A stretch of DNA of 64,000 nucleotides from contig NZ_JADJNP010000001.1 in NCBI RefSeq assembly GCF_016714275.1, forward strand, positions 620,001 to 684,000, written 5' to 3'. This DNA is from Tessaracoccus sp. GTDB lineage: Bacteria > Actinomycetota > Actinomycetes > Propionibacteriales > Propionibacteriaceae. This document shows positions 45,067 to 53,601 of the stretch, piece after piece. Within the stretch, counting starts at the first letter, position 1; each line of letters begins with the position of its first letter. The notes under the pieces are model-generated. The model was not told where the DNA came from. It worked only from the letters and a program-made list of their open reading frames with translations, and did no database searches. Position numbers and translations under genes: made by a program.

Positions 45067-45597
45067 TCAGACGTCCTTCAGCGCGGCCTCCAGCATCGGC
45101 ACCTGCAGGACGACCCACGGACTGAAAAGCCGCGGGGCCTCGGCAGTCGCCGTCACGAAGGTGCGCCAGGGCACCCACGCGGCGTCCATGACCTCATCCG
45201 GGTTCGGCGCGAGCAGCTCAGGGTCGAACCTGCCGACCCAGACCGGGCACAACTCGTTCTCGACGACTCCACTGGCGTCGACCGCGCGGTAGGCGAACGA
45301 GTCCAGCACCAGTCGAAGGCCGTGAGGCCGGTGCCCGAGTTCCTCGGTGATCCGCCGCACGACGGCGTCGTGCGCCGCCTCAACAGGTCGGGGATGGCCG
45401 CAGCAGCTGTTGGTCCAGACACCGGGCCATGTCTTCTTGCCGAGCGCTCTCCGCGTGAGGAGCACGCGGCCCTCAGCGTCGAAGAGATAGCTGGAGAACG
45501 CGAGGTGATAGGGCGTGTCGTCGGTGTGGACGCTGACCCGGTCGGCCACACCGGAGGGGCGGCCGTCTGGATCGAGGAGCACGACGAGGTCAGCCAT
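45067..45597 (-). CDS. idi: Isopentenyl-diphosphate delta-isomerase (type I)
   Basis: The 176-residue Nudix-fold enzyme interconverts IPP and DMAPP, the starters for carotenoid precursors. The active-site Cys is in WTNSCCGHPRPVE and the catalytic Glu in VVENELCPVWVG. LFDAEGRVLLTRRALGKKTW is also typical. The ATG at 45597 overlaps the end of the MMPL gene by 8 nt, making idi the last gene of the crtE-crtB-crtI-mmpL-idi operon. It converges with doxX. Confidence 0.94.
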   Translation of the reverse strand: MADLVVLLDPDGRPSGVADRVSVHTDDTPYHLAFSSYLFDAEGRVLLTRRALGKKTWPGVWTNSCCGHPRPVEAAHDAVVRRITEELGHRPHGLRLVLDSFAYRAVDASGVVENELCPVWVGRFDPELLAPNPDEVMDAAWVPWRTFVTATAEAPRLFSPWVVLQVPMLEAALKDV

Positions 45598-47824
45598 GGT
45601 GGCGAGCCTTCGAACGGCGGGTGAGGGTCCGGGAGGGCCACCAGATGGCCCGGCCGATGTCATAGGACAGCGCGGGGACGAGGAGTGAGCGGACGATGAA
45701 GGTGTCGAGCAGCACGCCGAAGGAGACGATGAACGCGATCTGCACCAGGAAAAGGATCGGGATCACCGACAGCGCGGCGAAGGTGGCGGCGAGCACGAGC
45801 CCTGCGGATGTGATGACGCCACCGGTGATCGTCAGGCCCCGAAGGATGCCTTGTCTCGTGCCATGGTGCAGCGACTCCTCGCGCACTCGGGTCATGAGAA
45901 AGATGTTGTAGTCGATGCCGAGCGCCACAAGGAACACGAAACTGTAGAGCGGCACGGCCGGGTCCGCGCCCGGGAAGCCGAGCACATGGGTAAAGACGAG
46001 CGCGGCGACGCCGAGCGCGGTGCCAAACGACAACACCGTGGTGGCGATCAGGAGCACAGGGGCGAGCAGCGAACGCAGGAGCAGCGCCAGAACCAGCAGG
46101 ATGACCACGAGGATGACCGGGATGATCAGTGTGCGGTCGCGGATCGAGGTGTCGTTGGTGTCTATCGCGACGGCGGTGACGCCGCCGACGATCGCGCCGG
46201 GCACCTTCTCGTGCAGTTCGGCGCGGAGACCGCGAACGGTTTCCGCCGCCGCCCCGGAGTCGGGTGCCTCGGTGAGCGTTCCCTGGAGCATCACCGAGCC
46301 GTCGACGACGGTCGGCTCGGGCGCCGGGGTGCCCGGCGGGCCGAGAGCCTGGATGCCGTCAGCCGTGACCGGCGCCGACCCGCTGGGAGAGTCGGCCGAC
46401 ACCACGCTGACCCCGTCGATCCCCGGGCTGCCGAGCAGCACCGCGGAGGCGTCGTCACGTCGATCCACCGGCACGACGACGATGGCCGGGCTGCCAGATC
46501 CACCAGGGAAGTGGCGCCCGAGGAGCACCTGGCCCTCGCGGGCCTGCGACGATCCGAGCACGAGCTCGGACTGCGGCACCCCGACGGCGTCGAGCTGGGT
46601 CGCGCCGAAGGCACCCACCGTGAGCAGCGCGACGGTCACGATCCAGATCGGACGACGACGGCGACGGATCTGGCGGGCGACCCAGGCCCAGGCTCCTGTC
46701 GCGTGGACGCCGTGCTCGGCGGCTACGACCTCGGGCTCGTAGATCGGCCGGCGTGGCCAGAACGCCGCGCGTCCGAGCAGGAACATCAGCGCGGGCAGCA
46801 GCGTCAGCGCGGCCATCATCGAGAACACGATGCCGATGGAGGCAACCGGACCCAGCGTGCTGTTCGACTTCAGATCGCTCAGCAGCAGGCACACGAGGCC
46901 GGCGATGACCGTGCTCCCCGACGCGAGGATCGGCTCAAGAGAACCGCGCAGGGCGCGCACCGTCGCACGCCAGGCGTCACGCTCGGCGCGCAGCTCCTCG
47001 CGGTAACGGGCGACGTACAGCAGCGAGTAGTCGGTGGCCGCGCCGATCACGAGGATGAAGAGGATGCCCTGGGTCTGTCCGCTGAGCAGCAGGATGCCCG
47101 CTTTCGCGAGCCACCAGATGGCCAGGAGCGCGACGGTCAGGGCCGCCAAGCTGGTGATGAGCACCACGAGCGGAAGAAAAAGGGAACGGTAGACAGCGAT
47201 GAGGATGACGAAGACGGCGATGAGTGCGACCGCGAGGAGGAGCCCGTCGATGCCGGAGAACGCCTCGACAAGGTCGGCGGTGAAGCCTGCCGGTCCGGTG
47301 ATGTGAACAGCGACGCTCTCCGGCGCGCCCGCGCGCAGTTGCTCGCCGACGGCGATAACCACCTCGCCGATATCCGCCGACGCGTCGATGGGCACGAACG
47401 CCTGGAACGCGAGTCCGTCCTCGGACGGGATCGCAGGGGAAACCTCGTCGGCGACGCCGTCGAGCGTCGGAAGGTCGGCGACCAGCCGGTTGATCGTCTC
47501 GACGGCATCGGGGGCGAGTTCGGCCTCGGAGGTGAACACCACGATCGCCGGAATGGCCTCCGAGTCGTTGAAGTCGCCGAGCAGCGCGTTAACCTGGGTG
47601 GCCTCCGAGGAGGTCGGCAGATAGTTGGCCTGCTCGTTCGAGGACACCTCGCTCACACGACCGAAGTAAGGCCCGCCGATGCCTGACGCGGTCAGCCAGA
47701 TGAGGATCAAGGCGGCAGACAGCAACACCCGGGTCCACCGCCGCGGCGCCCGGTGCCGGGGAACGGGCGGCGCGTCGCGCGGCTGAGCTGCTGGTCCGGC
47801 ATGACGCGCAGGGCGGATGGTCAT
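45590..47824 (-). CDS. MMPL/RND family transporter in the carotenoid operon
   Basis: The 744-residue membrane protein has about twelve helices and two large outer domains, in two repeats typical of MMPL proteins. Helix-four motifs with paired Asp residues are VIGAATDYSLLYVARYREEL and VALGIDYNIFLMTRVREESL. ATG 47824 overlaps the crtI stop (ATGA), and its end overlaps idi. Corynebacterium glutamicum also has an MMPL gene inside its crt operon; function there is unproven. Export or membrane placement of carotenoids is an inference. Confidence 0.92.
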   Translation of the reverse strand: MTIRPARHAGPAAQPRDAPPVPRHRAPRRWTRVLLSAALILIWLTASGIGGPYFGRVSEVSSNEQANYLPTSSEATQVNALLGDFNDSEAIPAIVVFTSEAELAPDAVETINRLVADLPTLDGVADEVSPAIPSEDGLAFQAFVPIDASADIGEVVIAVGEQLRAGAPESVAVHITGPAGFTADLVEAFSGIDGLLLAVALIAVFVILIAVYRSLFLPLVVLITSLAALTVALLAIWWLAKAGILLLSGQTQGILFILVIGAATDYSLLYVARYREELRAERDAWRATVRALRGSLEPILASGSTVIAGLVCLLLSDLKSNSTLGPVASIGIVFSMMAALTLLPALMFLLGRAAFWPRRPIYEPEVVAAEHGVHATGAWAWVARQIRRRRRPIWIVTVALLTVGAFGATQLDAVGVPQSELVLGSSQAREGQVLLGRHFPGGSGSPAIVVVPVDRRDDASAVLLGSPGIDGVSVVSADSPSGSAPVTADGIQALGPPGTPAPEPTVVDGSVMLQGTLTEAPDSGAAAETVRGLRAELHEKVPGAIVGGVTAVAIDTNDTSIRDRTLIIPVILVVILLVLALLLRSLLAPVLLIATTVLSFGTALGVAALVFTHVLGFPGADPAVPLYSFVFLVALGIDYNIFLMTRVREESLHHGTRQGILRGLTITGGVITSAGLVLAATFAALSVIPILFLVQIAFIVSFGVLLDTFIVRSLLVPALSYDIGRAIWWPSRTLTRRSKARHHG

Positions 47825-49407
47825 CGAGTACTCCTGGGTTGAGGCGAGGTGGGGCCGGCGCTGTGGTCGGCTTTGATGCGCTTGCTGACGAGCTCGGCGC
47901 TGATCAGGCACATCGGGACGCCGACGCCGGGTGCCGTTGTCGCACCCGCGTAGTAGAGGCCGGCGACCTTGCGTGACTGATTCGGTGCCCGGAACATGGC
48001 GCTTTGGCGCAGGACATGGGCGGGACCGAGCATCCCGCCGCTCCACGAGTTGTACTGCTCGGCGAAGTCCTGAGGCCCGACGGTCTGCCGCACCACGATA
48101 CGGCTCTCGAGATCGGGGACCCCCGCCCACCGGCTGATCTGCGCGATCGCGGCGTCTGCCGCGCGTTCGACGGCCGGCGACCCCCTGCCGTCGACGTCGC
48201 CGTGGCCCAGCCCGGGATCGGCGGGGACGGGCACGAGCACGAAGAGGTTCTCGTGGCCTGCAGGGGCAACGGTCGCGTCGGTGTGGCTTGGCTTGCACAC
48301 GTAGATCGACGCGGGGTCCGGGATGCGGGGTGCTTCACCGAAGATGGCCTCGAAGTTGGCGTCCCAGTCGCGGGTGAAGAACAACGAGTGGTGCGGCAAC
48401 TCCGGCAGCGCGCCGCGGACCCCGAGCAGCGCCAACACCGCCCCGGGGCCGCTGATCCGCCGCCGCCACCAGCTCTCCGGGTAGGTGCGCGCGTCCTCTG
48501 GCAACAACCGCGTCTCCGTGTGGTGCAGGTCTGCGGCTGACACCACGAGGTCTGCGGGACTGCGCCGTTCGACGCCGTCCCCGGTTCGCCAGTCGACCCC
48601 GACGACACGCCGTCGGCGGCGTCCTGCCGAGGTGACGATCGCCGTCACGTCGGCGTCGGTGGTGATCTTTGCACCCTGCGCCTCGGCCAGCGCCCTCAGG
48701 CGGTGCACCAGCTCCCAGAATCCACCCATCGGATACTGAACGCCCTCGGCGAGGTCGAGCGCGCTCATCAGGTGGTAGATGGCTGGCGCCGACGCGGGGC
48801 TGGCGCCCAGGAAGACCGCCGGGTACCCCAGCACCTGGCGAAGGACGGGGTCACGGAACCGGCGCGCCACATAGGTGCCGAGCGACGTCGTCAGGAGCCT
48901 GACCAGCTCTGGCAGGGCGCGGAGGATGTCGCGGCGCAGCAGCGAGCCCAGGCGGGTGTAGGGGTTGTAGAGGAAGTACTTTTCGGCCATGACCGCGGCC
49001 CGTTCCGCCGAAGCAAGGTAACGGCGCAGCACCGCGCCCGCGCCCGGTTCGCGCAGCTCGAACGCCTCCTCCGTCGCGCCCTGACCGTAAGGGATGACGA
49101 GCGGCGGGGTTGGCGACCCGTCCTGAAAAGGCTCGCTGAACACCGAGTAGGCGGGATCGAGGATGCGCAGATCGAGTTGCTCGACGCTGGTGGTGCCGAG
49201 GAGGTCGAAGAAGTGGTCGAAGACCCGGGGCATCAGGTACCACGAAGGGCCGGCGTCGAACCGGAAGCCGTCGCGCTCCACGCTGCCGGCGCGGCCACCC
49301 ACGACGGGCCGGCGTTCTAAGACCTCTACGTCGTGCCCCTCGCGCGCGAGAAGCGCCGCGGTGGCAAGCCCCGCCACGCCGGCTCCGATGATGATGGTTC
49401 GCGTCAT
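47821..49407 (-). CDS. crtI: Phytoene desaturase
   Basis: The 528-residue FAD enzyme converts phytoene to lycopene by successive desaturations at the membrane. The dinucleotide motif is IIIGAGVAGLATAALLAREG with the following ERRPVVGGRAGS, and the C-terminal CrtI signature is visible in GLYYAGATTAPGVGVPMCLI. ATG 49407 overlaps the crtB stop, and its stop overlaps the MMPL start. The number of desaturations cannot be told from sequence, but the clustered lycopene cyclase implies lycopene. Confidence 0.95.
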   Translation of the reverse strand: MTRTIIIGAGVAGLATAALLAREGHDVEVLERRPVVGGRAGSVERDGFRFDAGPSWYLMPRVFDHFFDLLGTTSVEQLDLRILDPAYSVFSEPFQDGSPTPPLVIPYGQGATEEAFELREPGAGAVLRRYLASAERAAVMAEKYFLYNPYTRLGSLLRRDILRALPELVRLLTTSLGTYVARRFRDPVLRQVLGYPAVFLGASPASAPAIYHLMSALDLAEGVQYPMGGFWELVHRLRALAEAQGAKITTDADVTAIVTSAGRRRRRVVGVDWRTGDGVERRSPADLVVSAADLHHTETRLLPEDARTYPESWWRRRISGPGAVLALLGVRGALPELPHHSLFFTRDWDANFEAIFGEAPRIPDPASIYVCKPSHTDATVAPAGHENLFVLVPVPADPGLGHGDVDGRGSPAVERAADAAIAQISRWAGVPDLESRIVVRQTVGPQDFAEQYNSWSGGMLGPAHVLRQSAMFRAPNQSRKVAGLYYAGATTAPGVGVPMCLISAELVSKRIKADHSAGPTSPQPRSTR

Positions 49408-50276
49408 GCCCGTTCCCTCCACGTCCGCGCGAGCGCGCGGGCGACGATGGTTCCCTTCCGCATGTCCGACACCCGCACCCTGCGACGATAAAGCTCCTCG
49501 ACGGGGGTTCTCGCGACCGTGTCGGTCACTGCCGAGAACAGCGCGGCGGCGCTACGGACGGCGACCCTCGCGTCGATGGGGAGCAAGCAGATGGCAGCTT
49601 CCGCGTCGGCGAGCTGGTTCCTGATCCGCGCGACGATCCGGTCGCGGTCGGCAGTCGTGAGCCGCTGCGCGGTTCCCAGGTAGGCGCGGCCGAGCCGGTA
49701 GGTGTCGTCGGAGAGGTCGCGGAGGAAGTTGACGTCCTGGAAGGCCGCGCCGAGCCTGCTTGCGCCGAAGGCGAGCTGGTCACGGGCTGCGGGGCTGAGC
49801 CGTTCGTCGCGAACGAAGACAGCCAAGCACATCAGGCCGACCACCTCTGCCGACCCGTGGACGTAGGTGTCGTGGGCTCGATCGTCGAAGGGAGCGTCGT
49901 CGTGATGAAGATCGGAACGCATGGAGGCGAAGAAGGGGTCGATGAGATCGCGCCCTATGCCTGCCTCGCGGGCCGTGCGCGCGAAAGCGTGCACGACAAG
50001 GTCGCTGCTGAAGCCGCTCTCGACGGCGCGGTGCGTCTCGGCGATGAACCTCTCCAGCGTGGTCTCCTGCGCCTCGAGATCGAGACCTGCCTCCTGACAC
50101 ACGCCGTCGACGATCTCGTCGGCCACCCGGACCAGCGCATACACATTCCTGATGTGCTGGCGGTGCCGCACGCCCAGCAGCCGCGTGGCCATGCCGAACG
50201 AGGTCGAGTAGCAGGCGATCACCTCCCCCGCGGCACGTTCGGCGGTTCGGGTATACGCGTCGAGCGCGCGGGGCAT
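49404..50276 (-). CDS. crtB: Phytoene synthase
   Basis: The 290-residue enzyme condenses two GGPP molecules to phytoene. The two Asp-rich motifs are VRVADEIVDG and FQDVNFLRDLSDD; YVHGSAEVVGLMCLAVF is also characteristic of squalene/phytoene synthases. ATG 50276 shares one base with the crtE stop (TGATG), and its stop overlaps crtI (ATGA). The longer open frame upstream belongs to the crtE region read in another frame. Confidence 0.95.
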   Translation of the reverse strand: MPRALDAYTRTAERAAGEVIACYSTSFGMATRLLGVRHRQHIRNVYALVRVADEIVDGVCQEAGLDLEAQETTLERFIAETHRAVESGFSSDLVVHAFARTAREAGIGRDLIDPFFASMRSDLHHDDAPFDDRAHDTYVHGSAEVVGLMCLAVFVRDERLSPAARDQLAFGASRLGAAFQDVNFLRDLSDDTYRLGRAYLGTAQRLTTADRDRIVARIRNQLADAEAAICLLPIDARVAVRSAAALFSAVTDTVARTPVEELYRRRVRVSDMRKGTIVARALARTWRERA

Positions 50277-51382
50277 CACACACACCTCCCACGCAGGCGC
50301 TCCACCAGGTCGAGCAGCACGGTGCGCATGCGGTACGGGAGCTCGTCGCCGGTGTTGCAGATCAGCGCACCTGCCGCACGCAGCTCCTGCTCGGCGAGGC
50401 CGACGACGCGAGCCCGCGCCCCGCATTCGACAAGCAGAGCGGACAGCTTGGTGGCCTCGGCGGTCGAGAAGACCTCCATCCTGAGCAGGGCCTCGATACG
50501 GGGCCACCCCTGCGTCGTTCGGGCGGCGGCGATGATGGCCGTCTGTTTGCCCTCGCGCAGGTCGGAGTAGTGGTCCTTGCCGTGGTGGGCGGGGTCACCG
50601 AAAACGGACATCAGGTCGTCCTGCAGCTGGAACGCGAGACCGAGATGCCGTCCGATGGCCCCCAACAGGTCCTTGACGCCGCCCGATGCCCCTGCGAGCA
50701 CGGCGGCCATCCGCATCGGGAGTTCGAAGGTGTACGTGGCCGTCTTGCGGGTTGTCATGTCGAGGATCGTCGCGAGGTCCGGCGGGATGATCGCGTCGCT
50801 CAGCCCGACATCGATCTGCTCCCCGGCGACGGAGTCGAGGATCGTCGAGTCGAGGAGGTCGAGGAGGCGGCGGCGTTGCACATCGGGCACCTCGGCGCGA
50901 GCGAAGATCTGGTGGCTCGCGGAAAGCAGCAGGTCTCCCATGAGGATGCCGCAGGTCTGGGCCCAGTGCATCGAGCGGGACATGTCGCCCAGCGGCGTGC
51001 GGTTGTCGTCCAGCATCGCCCCGATCAGGTTGGGCCGGCCTCTGCGCAGGAGGTCGCCGTCGATCACGTCGTCGTGCAGCAGGAACGAGTAGTGCAGCAA
51101 CTCGACGGCGACCGCAAGGCGCGCCACCTCGTCGTGAGTGACCGCCGCAACCCCATCCGCCGACCACGCATCGTCCGAGATCAGGGCTTCATAGCTGTCG
51201 ATCAGCAGTCGCGGCCGCACCAGTTTCCCGCCGGACACCGCCCGTCCGGCCAAGGTCCACAGGCGCGCGAAGTGCGGTCCGTAAGCCGCGGCTCGAGCCT
51301 TCTCGCGGTCGAAGAAATCCTCCAGCAGCGCGGTCAAGCACGTCATTTCGCACGACTGGCCAGAGCACGCCACCGCATTCAC
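50276..51382 (-). CDS. crtE: Geranylgeranyl diphosphate synthase
   Basis: The 368-residue isoprenyl transferase builds the C20 precursor of carotenoids. The first Asp-rich motif is LLHDDVIDGDLLRRGRPN and the second FQLQDDLMSVFGDPAHHGKD. The first gene of the operon. Start is uncertain: GTG 51382 follows GGGGGT by 5 nt, while GTG 51406 and ATG 51346 are alternatives. It is divergent from a MarR gene with an AT-rich spacer of about 150 nt. Confidence 0.92.
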   Translation of the reverse strand: MNAVACSGQSCEMTCLTALLEDFFDREKARAAAYGPHFARLWTLAGRAVSGGKLVRPRLLIDSYEALISDDAWSADGVAAVTHDEVARLAVAVELLHYSFLLHDDVIDGDLLRRGRPNLIGAMLDDNRTPLGDMSRSMHWAQTCGILMGDLLLSASHQIFARAEVPDVQRRRLLDLLDSTILDSVAGEQIDVGLSDAIIPPDLATILDMTTRKTATYTFELPMRMAAVLAGASGGVKDLLGAIGRHLGLAFQLQDDLMSVFGDPAHHGKDHYSDLREGKQTAIIAAARTTQGWPRIEALLRMEVFSTAEATKLSALLVECGARARVVGLAEQELRAAGALICNTGDELPYRMRTVLLDLVERLRGRCV

Positions 51383-51473
51383 CGTGTACCCCCGTGGATG
51401 AGCCACGGGCAGGCGGGTCTGAAGCCATGCTTCACCATGAACCCCTTCCTCCTTGATCTACGCGCCTCGCACG

Positions 51474-51506
51474 TTACTAGCTTAGCTAGCATCTTGTATA
51501 GTATGC
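51474..51506 (+). promoter_or_regulatory. Candidate crt promoter/operator region
   Basis: An AT-rich island in a GC-rich genome. TTACTA (51474-51479), a 17-nt spacer and TATAGT (51497-51502) make a plausible promoter for the marR gene. It is overlaid by the palindrome CTAGCTTAGCTAG (51477-51489) and the imperfect inverted repeat GCATCTTGTATAGTATGC (51489-51506), candidate MarR operators that would also cover the crtE promoter on the other strand. Confidence 0.6.
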
Positions 51507-51534
51507 ATCTAGTCATAGGTGGTAATCTCTTCGT

Positions 51535-52110
51535 GTGAGTCACGAGCCCCATACCCAGATGAGCGGGTTCAGCTTGTTCGATGTCGAAACGAGCGATCCG
51601 CACAGTCAACTGGTGGATCGCTCGTCACTCTCCAGCGCCGACATCGCGCAGATCAACGATCTGATGGCCGCCCTGGCTCGCCTGCGGAAGGCGGAAGACC
51701 TGCTGACGGAGGCGTCGAACGCCTACATGCGGCTGAACCGCACCGACATGAGAACGCTTCACTTCCTGATCGCCAGCGCCCACCGAGGCGAAGTCGTGAC
51801 ACCCAGCGCCATCGCCAGCCATCTCGGAATCTCCACGGCCTCGACCACCAAACTGCTGGATCGGCTGGAACGCGGCGGCCACATCACACGGGAGTCGCAC
51901 CCCAGCGATCGCCGCGCCCTCGTCATCCGTGTCACTTCCGAGACCCATCAAGCAGCGATGTCGACCGTCGGACGACAGCAGGCGCGCCGGTTCAACGCTG
52001 CCGCCCGGCTGACTCCGCACGAGCGCGAGGTCGTCATCCGCTTCCTCACCGACATGGCCGACGAGCTGTCCCTCACACACGCTCCCTGGGCACATGGCGG
52101 CCCGCACTGA
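51535..52110 (+). CDS. MarR-family regulator, probable CrtR-type carotenoid repressor
   Basis: The 191-residue protein has a winged helix in its centre (VVTPSAIASHLGISTASTTK, then LLDRLERGGHITRESHPSDR with the Asp-Arg wing). It is divergent from crtE, the same arrangement as CrtR of Corynebacterium glutamicum, a MarR-type repressor of the crt operon released by GGPP. Control of both directions through the AT-rich spacer is therefore likely. GTG start 51535; the crtYc gene follows on the same strand after 60 nt. Confidence 0.87.
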   Translation: MSHEPHTQMSGFSLFDVETSDPHSQLVDRSSLSSADIAQINDLMAALARLRKAEDLLTEASNAYMRLNRTDMRTLHFLIASAHRGEVVTPSAIASHLGISTASTTKLLDRLERGGHITRESHPSDRRALVIRVTSETHQAAMSTVGRQQARRFNAAARLTPHEREVVIRFLTDMADELSLTHAPWAHGGPH

Positions 52111-52170
52111 ATTGGGTATGGGGCGCACACAGGAGGGTTTACGCGTTCACGACGAGCGGGAGGAAGATCA

Positions 52171-52578
52171 GTGGATCGTTGGCAGTATCTGATCGTGCTG
52201 GCCGGTTGCCTGGCCGTCACACTGCCCTTGGAGTTCGGCATCGGCGCCCGGGTCTACCGCGCCCCGCGAAGGCTCGTGCTGGCAATGATGCCGATGCTCG
52301 TGCTGTTCGTCACCTGGGACGTGGTCGGCATCCTGCGTCGTCATTGGTGGTACGAGGAGCGGTTCGTCTCCGGAGTGCACCTGGGACCCCTCCCCCTGGA
52401 GGAACTGCTGTTCTTCATCGTGATCCCCCTGTGCGCTCTGCTCACCTACGACGCCGTCGGCCGCATCCTCACGTTGGCTCGTACCCCTGGGCGACTGAGG
52501 TACCGCTGGCCCGACGGCTTGGTGCGGGTCACCGACGAGAGCCGCACCCACCCGGAAAGGAGCAGCGACGGTGCCTGA
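52171..52578 (+). CDS. crtYc: Lycopene cyclase subunit CrtYc-like
   Basis: The 135-residue membrane protein has three helices. The conserved cyclase motif PLPLEELLFFIVIPLCAL is at about residues 72-90 and the loop with WWYEERFVSGVHLG precedes it. Small heterodimeric cyclases (CrtYc/Yd or CrtYe/Yf) close the ends of lycopene. Beta-ring formation is inferred because no lycopene elongase gene is present in the cluster. GGGAGG precedes GTG 52171. It overlaps the next subunit by 8 nt. Confidence 0.88.
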   Translation: MDRWQYLIVLAGCLAVTLPLEFGIGARVYRAPRRLVLAMMPMLVLFVTWDVVGILRRHWWYEERFVSGVHLGPLPLEELLFFIVIPLCALLTYDAVGRILTLARTPGRLRYRWPDGLVRVTDESRTHPERSSDGA

Positions 52579-52882
52579 GTACACCGGCTTGACGCTGGTC
52601 GGCGTCGCCGCGGTCATCGCCTGGGAACTCGGCTGGGCGAAGACCGGCATCTTCCGATCGGGCCGCTACTGGACGTCGATGGCCATCGTGTTCTTCTTCC
52701 AGATCTGGGTCGACGGCTGGCTCACCAAGCTCTCGGCGCCGATCGTCATCTACAACCCCACGCAGCACGTAGGAGTCAGGTTTCCGTGGGACATCCCCGT
52801 CGAGGACTTCGGGTTCGGCTTCGCCATGGTGACGCTCACGATCATCTGCTGGATCCGGCTCGAGCCGAGGGAGGCGAGATGA
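52571..52882 (+). CDS. crtYd: Lycopene cyclase subunit CrtYd-like
   Basis: The 103-residue partner subunit has three helices and the conserved C-terminal segment PWDIPVEDFGFGFAMVTLT, mirroring the PxE(E/D) motif of the first subunit. Start is GTG 52571 inside the end of crtYc. Its stop overlaps the methyltransferase ATG (ATGA). Confidence 0.88.
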   Translation: MPEYTGLTLVGVAAVIAWELGWAKTGIFRSGRYWTSMAIVFFFQIWVDGWLTKLSAPIVIYNPTQHVGVRFPWDIPVEDFGFGFAMVTLTIICWIRLEPREAR

Positions 52883-53601
52883 GGGACCTCGCACGGGCCT
52901 TCGACCGGGGAGCGGGCAACTACGACCTCATGGTCTCTCTCAACCCCGGCTACCACCGCCACCTCGACTCGGCCGCGTCCCAGCTGGTGACCCGAGTCGG
53001 CCCCCGTCCTGGCGGGCTCCGGCTGGTCGATCTCGCTTGCGGCTCCGGGGCGTCGACCCGCGCGCTGCTTCGCGCGTCACGCAACGGCCCCACGATCTGG
53101 GGCGTCGACCTCTCCGAAGGAATGCTCGAGCAGGCCCGTGCTAAGCGCTGGCCCGATGGAGTCCGGTTCCTGCAGGGCCGATCGGGAGGCCTCGACCTCG
53201 ACGAACTCCGGCGCGGCTCCTGGCACGGGGTCTTCGCCGGCTACCTGTTCCGCAATGTGGCAGCCGACCAACGCGACGCTGCCGTCGCGGAGGTGTACGA
53301 CCTCCTGGCTCCAGGAGGCTGGCTCGTCACTCAGGAGTACTCGGTGGCCGGCAACCCACGCGCCACCGCGACCTGGGACGCCGTCTCGTGGGGTGTCATC
53401 GTTCCGCTCGGTGTGGTCATCGACCGGAACCCGGCGCTCTACCACTACCTCTGGCAGAGCGTGCGAGCCTTCGACTCGACGACGAGGTTCATGGATCGGC
53501 TCGCCACCGCCGGGTTCGTCGATGTCGCGTGCCGCAGCGTGTCCGGCTGGCAGCACGGCATCCTCCATACCTTCGTGGCGCGAAAGGCCCTCGCATCGTG
53601 A
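52879..53601 (+). CDS. Class I SAM-dependent methyltransferase (CrtT-like)
   Basis: The 240-residue enzyme has the SAM motif LRLVDLACGSGASTRALLRA (about residues 50-68), an acidic loop in WGVDLSEGMLEQAR, and an overall UbiE/COQ5 style (FDRGAGNYDLMVSLNPGYHR). In Streptomyces crtY-crtT-crtU clusters a methyltransferase occupies the same place between cyclase and CrtU; its substrate is unknown. Starts and ends overlap the neighbours by 4 nt. Confidence 0.85.
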   Translation: MRDLARAFDRGAGNYDLMVSLNPGYHRHLDSAASQLVTRVGPRPGGLRLVDLACGSGASTRALLRASRNGPTIWGVDLSEGMLEQARAKRWPDGVRFLQGRSGGLDLDELRRGSWHGVFAGYLFRNVAADQRDAAVAEVYDLLAPGGWLVTQEYSVAGNPRATATWDAVSWGVIVPLGVVIDRNPALYHYLWQSVRAFDSTTRFMDRLATAGFVDVACRSVSGWQHGILHTFVARKALAS

